Source: Sphingomonadaceae bacterium (lineage in GTDB: Bacteria; Pseudomonadota; Alphaproteobacteria; Sphingomonadales; Sphingomonadaceae). From it: DNA of 64,000 bases. Position numbers and translations under genes: made by a program. Positions 57,156 through 64,000 of the stretch are shown piece after piece; the first letter of the stretch is position 1; each line of letters opens with the position of its first letter. The notes under the pieces were generated by a model, which saw only the letters and a list, made by a program, of their open reading frames with translations, searched no databases and was not told the origin of the DNA. Location: the NCBI GenBank assembly GCA_020850455.1, contig JADZEQ010000005.1, forward strand, positions 656,873-720,872. Reading direction: 5' to 3'.

Positions 57156-58364
57156 CTAAAGCCCAATCCGCGTCAATGCCTGATCGAGGTCGGCGATAAT
57201 ATCCTCGACATCCTCCAGCCCCACATTAAAGCGCAACATCCCTTCGCTTATGCCCATTTCGGCGCGCCCCACCTCACCCACGCCATGGTGGGTAGTGGTG
57301 GCAGGGTGCGTCAGTAGCGAACGGGAATCGCCAATATTATTGGAGATATCGATTAATTGCAGGCCATTGAGCAGCGCGTGCGCCTGTTCGCGCCCACCCG
57401 CCACTTCAAAGGCAAAAATCGGTCCGCAAGCATCCATCTGCGCCATGGCGAGACCATGTTGCGGGTGGCTGGGGAGGCCGGGGTGCAGCATACGCTCCAC
57501 CCGTGCTTCGAGAAACTTGCCCACCGCGAGCGCATTTTCCGATTGACGGTGAATGCGCAAATCCAATGTTTCCAGCCCTTTCAGCACCACCCACGCACTG
57601 AATGGTGACAAATTGGGCCCGGTGTTGCGCTGAAAGGGCAGCAGATATTCGTTCAAAAAATCATCGGAACAGCAAACCGCCCCCGCGAGCACGCGGCCCT
57701 GCCCGTCCATCATCTTGGTCGCGCTATAGGCCACGACATCGGCGCCAAATTCCAGCGGGCGCTGCAACACATTGGTTGCAAAGGCATTGTCCACAACGCT
57801 GGTAATGCCATGCGCACGCGCGAGGCCGCAAACATGGACCATGTCGACGATATCCATCGTCGGGTTGGCTGGCGTTTCAAAAAAGAAGACTTTGGTATTG
57901 GGGCGAATGGCCGCCTCCCATGCGGCATTGTCGCGCGAATCAACAATGGTCGCTTCAATTCCAAAGCGCGGGAAAAGATTATCGGTCAGCCAGCGGCACG
58001 AACCAAAGGCGGCGCGCGCGGCCACCACATGGTCACCCTGCGACAATTGGCAGAGCAGCGCCGTCGTCATCGCCGCCATGCCGCTCGCCTGTGCACGGCA
58101 CGCCTCCGCCCCTTCCATCATGGCGATACGTTCTTCGAGCATTTCGACGGTCGGATTTTGCAGCCGCGAATATGTCATACCGTCGGCGTCACCATTGAAA
58201 CGCGCGGCGGCCACACCTGCATCGTCATAGCTATAGCCCGACGTCAGGAACAACGCCTCACTTGTCTCACCATGCGCACTGCGCCATGTACCCGACCGCA
58301 CCGCACGCGTGCGTGGTTTCCAGCTTTTGGTGATTTCGCGATTACGCCCGCTGTCCCGTTTCAT
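57156..58364 (-). CDS. metZ: O-succinylhomoserine sulfhydrylase
   Basis: 402 residues, Cys/Met metabolism PLP enzyme. TYSRLQNPTVEMLEERIA, the PLP lysine in YSATKMMDGQGRVLAG, and NTGPNLSPFSAWVVLKGLETL fit MetZ. It forms homocysteine from O-succinylhomoserine and sulfide; an acyl preference for acetyl versus succinyl cannot be fixed by eye. ATG at 58364 overlaps the dehydratase stop (ATGA), preferred over upstream ATGs at 58373 and 58391. Confidence 0.87.
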   Translation of the reverse strand: MKRDSGRNREITKSWKPRTRAVRSGTWRSAHGETSEALFLTSGYSYDDAGVAAARFNGDADGMTYSRLQNPTVEMLEERIAMMEGAEACRAQASGMAAMTTALLCQLSQGDHVVAARAAFGSCRWLTDNLFPRFGIEATIVDSRDNAAWEAAIRPNTKVFFFETPANPTMDIVDMVHVCGLARAHGITSVVDNAFATNVLQRPLEFGADVVAYSATKMMDGQGRVLAGAVCCSDDFLNEYLLPFQRNTGPNLSPFSAWVVLKGLETLDLRIHRQSENALAVGKFLEARVERMLHPGLPSHPQHGLAMAQMDACGPIFAFEVAGGREQAHALLNGLQLIDISNNIGDSRSLLTHPATTTHHGVGEVGRAEMGISEGMLRFNVGLEDVEDIIADLDQALTRIGL

Positions 58365-59368
58365 ATTTCCCATCCATGCGTAATTTGCCACGGCGCGACG
58401 ATTGGCGTCTGCCCCGACAAAACCTCTGCCGCCTGACTCATGTCGAGGTTGCCACCCGACAATATTACCGCGACCTTCTTGCCGCGCATCGCTTCGCCTT
58501 CCTGAATGAGCGCGGCGAGCGCCACCGCCCCCGCCCCTTCGGCGAGGTTGTGTGTATCCTGCCAGAATATGCGAATGGCATTGGCAACTTCGTCATCGGT
58601 GACGGCGACAAAATGGTCGGCGCGCGGACCATAATAATCGAGCGCGGCCTGCACCGGCGTACACACCGCCACACCATCGGCAAAGCTATGCGCGCTGTCG
58701 TTACCGATCAGCCGGCCCGCCTCAAAGCTCTGCTTGGCGGCATCGACATGCGCGGAGACAACGCCGATAATCTTGGCCTTGGCACCCAAAGCTTCCTTGG
58801 CGGCGATGGTGCCGCACAATCCCGAACCGCAGCCAACCGGCACATAAACGGCGTCCAAATCAGGCACCGCATCGAACAGTTCGAGACCATAGCTCGCGAC
58901 ACCGCGCACCAGTTCATCATGGTAACCCGGCACCATATGCAGGCCATATTGCTGTGCCCGCGTCATAGCCTCTGCCTTGGCGGTGTCGAAATCATCGCCA
59001 TGTTCAATCAGTTCGGCACCAAATGCGCGCATGGCTGCATTTTTTTCCTTGGCATTGCCGTTGGGCACCAAGATGGTTGCGGTTAACCCCGCTGCCCGCG
59101 CGGCGCGGACTTGTGCCTGCCCATGGTTGCCGCGCGTCGCGGTGATGATGCCGGTGACATCGGGTTGGGTGCGGCGCAACCAGTCGATGTAGGTGATGGC
59201 CCCGCGCACCTTGAACGCGCCGGTCGGGCTATGGTTTTCATGCTTCACCCAAACACTGCAACCCAGCCGCTCCGCGAGCAGCGGCCACGCTGTCTGCGGC
59301 GTCGGCGGCACTTGTTCGCGCACCAACGCCGCCGCCGCGCGCAGCGATTCCAGCGTAAAGTCGGTCAT
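58361..59368 (-). CDS. Threonine/serine dehydratase
   Basis: 335 residues, fold-type II PLP enzyme. ENHSPTGAFKVRGA carries the Schiff-base lysine, and PVGCGSGLCGTIAAK is the phosphate-binding glycine loop. There is no ACT regulatory domain, so it is a short, probably unregulated dehydratase; ectoine-utilisation and racemase relatives share this form. It overlaps leuB upstream and metZ downstream by four bases each, in an amino-acid operon. Confidence 0.83.
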   Translation of the reverse strand: MTDFTLESLRAAAALVREQVPPTPQTAWPLLAERLGCSVWVKHENHSPTGAFKVRGAITYIDWLRRTQPDVTGIITATRGNHGQAQVRAARAAGLTATILVPNGNAKEKNAAMRAFGAELIEHGDDFDTAKAEAMTRAQQYGLHMVPGYHDELVRGVASYGLELFDAVPDLDAVYVPVGCGSGLCGTIAAKEALGAKAKIIGVVSAHVDAAKQSFEAGRLIGNDSAHSFADGVAVCTPVQAALDYYGPRADHFVAVTDDEVANAIRIFWQDTHNLAEGAGAVALAALIQEGEAMRGKKVAVILSGGNLDMSQAAEVLSGQTPIVAPWQITHGWEI

Positions 59369-60423
59369 GCCATCTCCACTTCCAGTGCGCGCAGAACCGC
59401 GTCACCCATTTGCACGCTTGTATCTTGCCCACCAAGGTCGGCGCTACGCGCGCCGCTGTCGAGCGCGCGATACACCGCCCGCTCAATCGTTGCAGCCTGC
59501 GCCTCCAAGCCAAAGCTGTGGCGCAGCATCATCGCTGCCGACAATATGGTTGCCAGCGGGTTGGCGCGCCCCTGCCCCGCAATGTCTGGCGCACTGCCAT
59601 GGATGGGTTCATATAGGCCCTTGCCGCTGCCGTTCAGCGCCGCCGACGCCAGCAGCCCGATTGATCCGACGCACATGCTCGCCTGATCGGATAAAATGTC
59701 ACCGAATAAATTGCCGGTGACGACCACGTCAAAATGCCCCGGGGCGCGCACCATCTGCATCGCCGCATTATCGACATACATATGGTCGAGCGTGACGTCG
59801 GGATATTCGCGCGCCACCTCCAGCATCACGTCGCGCCACAATTGCGATGTTTCAAGGACATTGGCCTTATCGACCGATGTTACCGCACCACGCCGCCCGC
59901 GCGCGGCGGTAAAGGCGACATGCGCGATGCGCCGCACCTCATCCTCCGCATAGGACATGATGTCATAGCCCTGCCGCAAACCTTCGGGCGTCTGCCGGCG
60001 ACCCTTTTCGCCGAAATAGACATCGCCGTTGAGTTCGCGCACAATCAACATGTCGATGCTGCGCGCAATGTCGGGTTTGAGTGCGCTCGCATCAATCAGC
60101 GCCGGAATCGCGCGCACTGGCCGTAAATTGGCGAATAATTGCAATTCGCGGCGCAACCCCAAAATCGCCTGTTCGGGCCGTAAATGGCGGTCGAGCTGGT
60201 CGCAGGCAAAATCGCCCACCGCACCGAATAATATGGCATCGCAGGCATGCGCCACCTCGATCGTCGCATCGGGCAACGGGTGGCCGGTGGCGCGCCACGC
60301 GGCACCGCCGACCAGCCCTTCCATCCACTGCACGTCGGGCAAGTCTATGGCATGGAGGACGCGCAGCGCCTCTGCACATGTTTCGGGGCCGATACCGTCG
60401 CCGGGGAAAACCGCTATCTTCAT
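59365..60423 (-). CDS. leuB: 3-isopropylmalate dehydrogenase
   Basis: 352 residues. PGDGIGPE at the N-terminus, YVDNAAMQMVRAPGHFDVVVTGNLFGDILSDQASM and YEPIHGSAPDIAGQGRANPLATILSAAMML are the isopropylmalate dehydrogenase motifs. It makes 2-oxoisocaproate for leucine. It is the first gene of the leuB-dehydratase-metZ-apaG-LysR-TM2 run. The rest of the leucine pathway is outside the window. Confidence 0.93.
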   Translation of the reverse strand: MKIAVFPGDGIGPETCAEALRVLHAIDLPDVQWMEGLVGGAAWRATGHPLPDATIEVAHACDAILFGAVGDFACDQLDRHLRPEQAILGLRRELQLFANLRPVRAIPALIDASALKPDIARSIDMLIVRELNGDVYFGEKGRRQTPEGLRQGYDIMSYAEDEVRRIAHVAFTAARGRRGAVTSVDKANVLETSQLWRDVMLEVAREYPDVTLDHMYVDNAAMQMVRAPGHFDVVVTGNLFGDILSDQASMCVGSIGLLASAALNGSGKGLYEPIHGSAPDIAGQGRANPLATILSAAMMLRHSFGLEAQAATIERAVYRALDSGARSADLGGQDTSVQMGDAVLRALEVEMA

Positions 60424-60452
60424 CGCCGGTGCGACTAGGGCATCCGGACGTT

Positions 60453-61049
60453 TCAGGCAATGGCGCGGCGCAGCCTTTCAACCAATCTTTCGCGCAATGC
60501 TGCCATTTCATCACCACGAAAACCCGAAACTATGTGATCGTTCAGCGCGTTTCGGTTGCGATCCATCGCCGCCATCAGATCATGCGTCGGCGATATCTCC
60601 GCACCATAGCCCAGCCGTTCCAGCAACAACACTTCATAGCGGATGACCGCGATGGCCCAGCGACGGGCCACGCCACCCACATCAATGGCGGTCAATACCG
60701 CATCCAACGCATCATAAATTTCGCTATATTTCTGCCCTTCTGGCAGACCCATTCCCGTCAAACTCGTCACCCATTCGAGCGCGGCTGCGGGTAAGGGTTC
60801 GTGCATCAGCGGCGCACGACTTACCTGCAATTCGACGGTCAGCGCCGCCAATTGTTCAACCGTTCGACTGCGAAACTGCGCTGCAACCACGTTACCGGGC
60901 AGCAATATCGGCCGCATCCGCTTGGAACGCCCGCCCTGCACATAGCCAGCTTGCAGACCCGCCTCACGCGTCAATAAGCGCGCAATAACCCCATGCTCAC
61001 CATGTGCGCGCAGCGTGCAGACGATGGCGTTGGCGCGCAGTTCAGCCAT
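60453..61049 (-). CDS. recO: DNA repair protein RecO
   Basis: 198 residues, a little shorter than E. coli RecO (242). It has an OB-fold N-terminus (NAIVCTLRAHGEHGVIARLLTREAGLQAGYVQGGRSKRMR) and a helical C-terminal domain. It loads RecA with RecF/RecR. ATG at 61049 (MAELRA) overlaps the uvrC stop by eight bases; another ATG at 61061 is possible. No strong ribosome site, so translation is probably coupled to uvrC. Confidence 0.85.
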   Translation of the reverse strand: MAELRANAIVCTLRAHGEHGVIARLLTREAGLQAGYVQGGRSKRMRPILLPGNVVAAQFRSRTVEQLAALTVELQVSRAPLMHEPLPAAALEWVTSLTGMGLPEGQKYSEIYDALDAVLTAIDVGGVARRWAIAVIRYEVLLLERLGYGAEISPTHDLMAAMDRNRNALNDHIVSGFRGDEMAALRERLVERLRRAIA

Positions 61050-62958
61050 GATAATAGTCATAGATTTGCTGCGCGACCGCTGCGGAAACACCGCGCACGC
61101 GCTGCAAATCCTCTACACTCGCATTGCGTACAGCGCGCGCGGTGCCGAAATGCAGCAATAGCGCGCGTTTGCGGGTCGGGCCGATGCCCGGTATGGCATC
61201 AAGCGGAGAGGTGACGAGCGCCTTCGCACGTTTCTGCCGATGCGCGCCAATCGCAAAGCGGTGCGCCTCATCGCGCAGCCGCTGAATGTGAAACAATGCC
61301 GCATGGCCGGGCGGCAAGGAAAATTCGCGCCCATCCGCCATATGGAAATGTTCGCGCCCGGCGTTGCGATCTGGCCCCTTGGAAACACCGACGATATGCA
61401 AATCATCCACGCCCAGTTCGGCCAAAACACCGCACACCGCCGACATTTGGCCGCGACCACCATCGACCAGCACCAGATCGGGCCAATTGCCTGAATCCCG
61501 ATCAGGGTCCTCATCCAGCGCGCGCGCGAAGCGGCGGCTGAACACCTCCCGCATCATGGCGAAATCATCGCCAGCCACCGTATCGCCGCGCTTGATATTC
61601 CATTTGCGATAGGCCGATTTCTGAAACCCGTCCGGCCCCGCGACAACCATCGCGCCAACCATATTGCTGCCCGAAATATGGCTGTTATCATATATTTCGA
61701 TGCGCTGTGGCGGTTCAGCCATGTCAAATAAATCGGCAATTTCGCGCAATATTTTGCTGCTGGTGGAGCTTTCGGCAAGCCGCCGTTCCAAGGCCTCATG
61801 CGCATTGCGCGCCGATTGTTGCAGCATCCGCAGCCGTTCCCCCCGCTGGGGCACCGCCAATTCCACCTTGCGCCCGGCCTGGGTGGACAATGCCTCGCGC
61901 AGCAAATCCGCATCATCCGCCATTTCGTCGATCAAAATCATGCGCGGCGGCAAATTATCGGTGTAAAATTGCGCCAGAAAAGCGGTGTAAATCTCCGCCG
62001 CGCTGCTGTCCGCACTATGGGCGGGGAAAAAACTGCGGTGTCCCCAATTTTGCCCGCCACGAATGAAGAAACCGGCGATGGCAACCGTCGCGCCGCGCCG
62101 CGCCAGCGCAAAAATATCGGCATCGATCACGCCTGCCGCATGCACCGCCTGACTGCCCTGAATGAAGGTTAGCGCTTTCAGCCGGTCGCGTAACCGCGCC
62201 GCCAATTCATAATCCAGCCCTTCGGCCGCATCATTCATCGCGGCGGCCAGTTTATTCTGTGTTTCCGCTGATTTACCGGCCAAAAATGCGCGCGCATCGG
62301 CAACCAGTTCGGCATAATCCTCTGCCGTCACCCGACCAACGCACGGCGCGCTGCACCTTTTGATTTGGTGGAGCAGGCAGGGGCGCGAACGATTGGCGAA
62401 ATAGCTGTCGCTGCACGATCGCAGCAGGAACAGCTTTTGCAATGCATTCAATGTCTGATTGACCGACCCGGCGCTGGCAAAGGGTCCGAAATATTGCCCC
62501 TTGGCCTTGCGTGCGCCGCGATGTTTGGTGAGGCGCGGAAAATCATGGTCGGTGCGCAATAATATACAGGGGAAGCTTTTATCGTCGCGCAGCAGCACAT
62601 TATAGGGCGGACGGAAACGTTTTATCAGTTGCGCCTCGAGCAGCAACGCCTCCGCCTCGCTACCCGTGGTGACAATCTCCATCGACCGGGTTTGCGCCAC
62701 CATCCGTTGCAGTCGCTGCGGCAAACGTGCGGTTTGGGTATAGTTGATTACCCGCTGGCGCAGCGCGCGGGCCTTGCCCACATATAATACATCGCCGCGT
62801 CCATCGACCATGCGATAGACGCCGGGTGTCGCACGCATATGGCTTATCGCTGCTCGGATCGCGGCTACACCTGCTGCCAAATCGGGCTGATCGCCGCCGC
62901 GTACGCTGTATGTCGCGCGTTCTTCGTTAAAGCGGTCGGGGGAAAATGGGTCGCCCAT
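61042..62958 (-). CDS. uvrC: UvrABC system protein C
   Basis: 638 residues. Order of parts: GIY-YIG nuclease (PGVYRMVDGRGDVLYVGKA, about residues 44-62), UVR segment (AAEGLDYELAARLRDRLKAL), RNase H-like nuclease (IYDNSHISGSNMVGAMV, DLVLVDGGRGQMSAV) and C-terminal helix-hairpin-helix (DAIPGIGPTRKRALLLHFG). It makes both incisions in nucleotide excision repair. ATG at 62958 with GGGGGAT immediately upstream is preferred over 63006. Confidence 0.94.
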   Translation of the reverse strand: MGDPFSPDRFNEERATYSVRGGDQPDLAAGVAAIRAAISHMRATPGVYRMVDGRGDVLYVGKARALRQRVINYTQTARLPQRLQRMVAQTRSMEIVTTGSEAEALLLEAQLIKRFRPPYNVLLRDDKSFPCILLRTDHDFPRLTKHRGARKAKGQYFGPFASAGSVNQTLNALQKLFLLRSCSDSYFANRSRPCLLHQIKRCSAPCVGRVTAEDYAELVADARAFLAGKSAETQNKLAAAMNDAAEGLDYELAARLRDRLKALTFIQGSQAVHAAGVIDADIFALARRGATVAIAGFFIRGGQNWGHRSFFPAHSADSSAAEIYTAFLAQFYTDNLPPRMILIDEMADDADLLREALSTQAGRKVELAVPQRGERLRMLQQSARNAHEALERRLAESSTSSKILREIADLFDMAEPPQRIEIYDNSHISGSNMVGAMVVAGPDGFQKSAYRKWNIKRGDTVAGDDFAMMREVFSRRFARALDEDPDRDSGNWPDLVLVDGGRGQMSAVCGVLAELGVDDLHIVGVSKGPDRNAGREHFHMADGREFSLPPGHAALFHIQRLRDEAHRFAIGAHRQKRAKALVTSPLDAIPGIGPTRKRALLLHFGTARAVRNASVEDLQRVRGVSAAVAQQIYDYYHG

Positions 62959-63024
62959 ATCCCCCAAATAGAAAGAGGCGGGCAAATTGCCCACCCCTTC
63001 ATTCATCAGCTTGGATGTTTGTGC

Positions 63025-63588
63025 CTAGAGGGCGTTTAGCTCGTCAATCGCCCGATCGACCACCGGCGTGTCTGCCTTGGCATCATGCTTGGCTGCAAGC
63101 AACGCTTGCGCCGCGCCGACGGCTGCATTGGCGGCGCGTTCGCGCACCTCCGCAATCGCGCTGCGTTCGGCAGCGGCAATCCGATCCTCCGCCATGCGTT
63201 GACGACGCGCGATCAGCGTTTCGGCATCCGATTTTGCCTTGGTGATGAGGCGGCTCGCCTCCTCCTCCGCACGGGCATGCATCGCCTTTGCTTCGCTATC
63301 GAGATTGGCAAGACGCTTTGCATATTCGAGTTTAAGCGCTTCGGCTTCCTGCCGCAGGCCCGACGCCTCATCCAATTGCTGGCGGATGGCGGCAATCTGC
63401 CCGTCGAGCATTTTGCCAACCGCTGCCGGAACCTTTTTCCACAGCAAAATGGCGACAAAGATCGTCATCGACAGCGAGACCCAGAATACCGGGCCAAGAC
63501 CCCATATTTCCGGCTGCGGCGCATGGTGCGCCGCGCCCGCTGCCCCGGCGTGCGCCGCTTCGGCCAATAGGAAATGCAGATTAGCCAT
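63025..63588 (-). CDS. atpF: ATP synthase F0 subunit b
   Basis: 187 residues. One N-terminal transmembrane segment (PVFWVSLSMTIFVAILLWKK), then a long charged Ala/Glu/Arg helix forming the peripheral stalk. Two related stalk genes in tandem (b and b') are usual in alphaproteobacteria. Its ATG overlaps the b' stop by eight bases. The rest of the F0 genes should lie just beyond the right edge. Confidence 0.9.
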   Translation of the reverse strand: MANLHFLLAEAAHAGAAGAAHHAPQPEIWGLGPVFWVSLSMTIFVAILLWKKVPAAVGKMLDGQIAAIRQQLDEASGLRQEAEALKLEYAKRLANLDSEAKAMHARAEEEASRLITKAKSDAETLIARRQRMAEDRIAAAERSAIAEVRERAANAAVGAAQALLAAKHDAKADTPVVDRAIDELNAL

Positions 63589-64000
63589 GGTTGAGTGCCA
63601 CCTTTACTGCGCCACTGGCATCGCTTGCGGAGATCTTAGCGCTCGACAAGCGGGCGACGAGCGCGCTGGCGCTATCGCTCGCAACCTCCTCGACCTCCGC
63701 CAATGCCTGCGAACGGGCGGCAGCAATTGCGGCCTCTGCTGCTGCCATTTTCTCTGCAATCGCAGCGTCGGCCTTGGCAACCAGCTTAGCGGTATCAGCC
63801 GCTGCTTTGTCCTTGGCCTTGCCAATCAGCCCCTGCGCATCGCCGCGTGCGCGGTTGGTGCCGGTGCGATATTCTTCTTCGAGGCTATCCGCCGCATCCC
63901 GCGCAGCCTTAGCCGACGCCAGATCATCGGCGATCTTGCGGTCGCGTGCATCGACCGTCGCTTCCACCCGCGGCAACATATAGAGGCCGATAATGAAAAA
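63581..64000 (-). CDS. ATP synthase F0 subunit b' (5' end missing)
   Basis: The last 139 residues are visible and the gene enters from the right edge. The first visible residues FFIIGLYMLPRVEATVDARDRKIADDL are the end of the membrane helix and start of the stalk. The rest is Ala-rich coiled helix (AKAARDAADSLEEEYRTG). It pairs with subunit b to form the peripheral stalk. Upstream F0 genes c and a are expected outside the window. Confidence 0.88.
   Translation of the reverse strand, partial: FFIIGLYMLPRVEATVDARDRKIADDLASAKAARDAADSLEEEYRTGTNRARGDAQGLIGKAKDKAAADTAKLVAKADAAIAEKMAAAEAAIAAARSQALAEVEEVASDSASALVARLSSAKISASDASGAVKVALNHG

Overview
The window reads as a chromosomal segment of a GC-rich (roughly 60-64%) alphaproteobacterium, most probably of the order Sphingomonadales. 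The pointers are a GcrA cell-cycle regulator, split b and b' ATP synthase stalk genes, a zapA / probable 6S RNA / 5-formyltetrahydrofolate cyclo-ligase block, DUF1467 and DUF2842 proteins, and a complete 14-gene complex I operon followed by birA, coaX and RNase J. The genus cannot be fixed from the sequence alone. No rRNA, insertion sequence, integrase, prophage or CRISPR array was seen.

Layout. 1-0.5 kb: 5' part of a lytic transglycosylase gene, then tRNA-Ser(UGA) and an AT-richer orphan lipoprotein. 1.3-6.0 kb: cobalamin riboswitch and a four-gene, overlapping vitamin B12 uptake operon (TonB receptor, binding lipoprotein, permease, ATPase). 6.0-24.6 kb, all minus strand: nuoABCDEFGHIJKLMN, then birA, coaX, a frameshifted FkbM-type methyltransferase, rnj and DUF1467, almost all with 1-10 base overlaps. 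24.8-26.2 kb: inositol-monophosphatase-family gene and efp. 26.4-32.8 kb: a tiny protein, then tkt-gap-MOSC-pgk-fba-thiE. 33-34.6 kb: coiled-coil gene, zapA, probable 6S RNA, cyclo-ligase, DUF2842, tRNA-Asp. 34.7-35.9 kb: AI-2E-type permease. 36-44.4 kb: an accessory block of four exported proteins built from DUF11-like modules, including a 1708-residue probable outer-membrane protein, followed by a lipoprotein. 44.5-48.1 kb: branched-chain 2-oxoacid dehydrogenase E2, E1beta, E1alpha. 48.1-53.6 kb: thyA, a RadC-like JAB protein ending inside tRNA-Pro, galE, tRNA-Ser(CGA), hspQ, ABC-2 permease, gcrA, thioesterase. 53.6-64 kb: parE, TM2 protein, LysR regulator, apaG, metZ, threonine dehydratase, leuB, recO, uvrC and the b/b' ATP synthase genes.

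Most of the window is housekeeping: respiration, central carbon metabolism, amino-acid synthesis, DNA repair and topology, and cell-cycle control. The part most likely to hold an undescribed system is 35.9-43.8 kb. There, three small exported proteins and one giant barrel-like protein share a DUF11-like fold, and three of the four carry the same I-S/T-N-T-A ... S-N-T motif at the mature N-terminus. This looks like a dedicated surface-structure operon, but that function is inferred. The second point of note is the FkbM gene at 7.9-8.6 kb, which has a frameshift in a run of nine G that coincides with a sharp drop in GC content.
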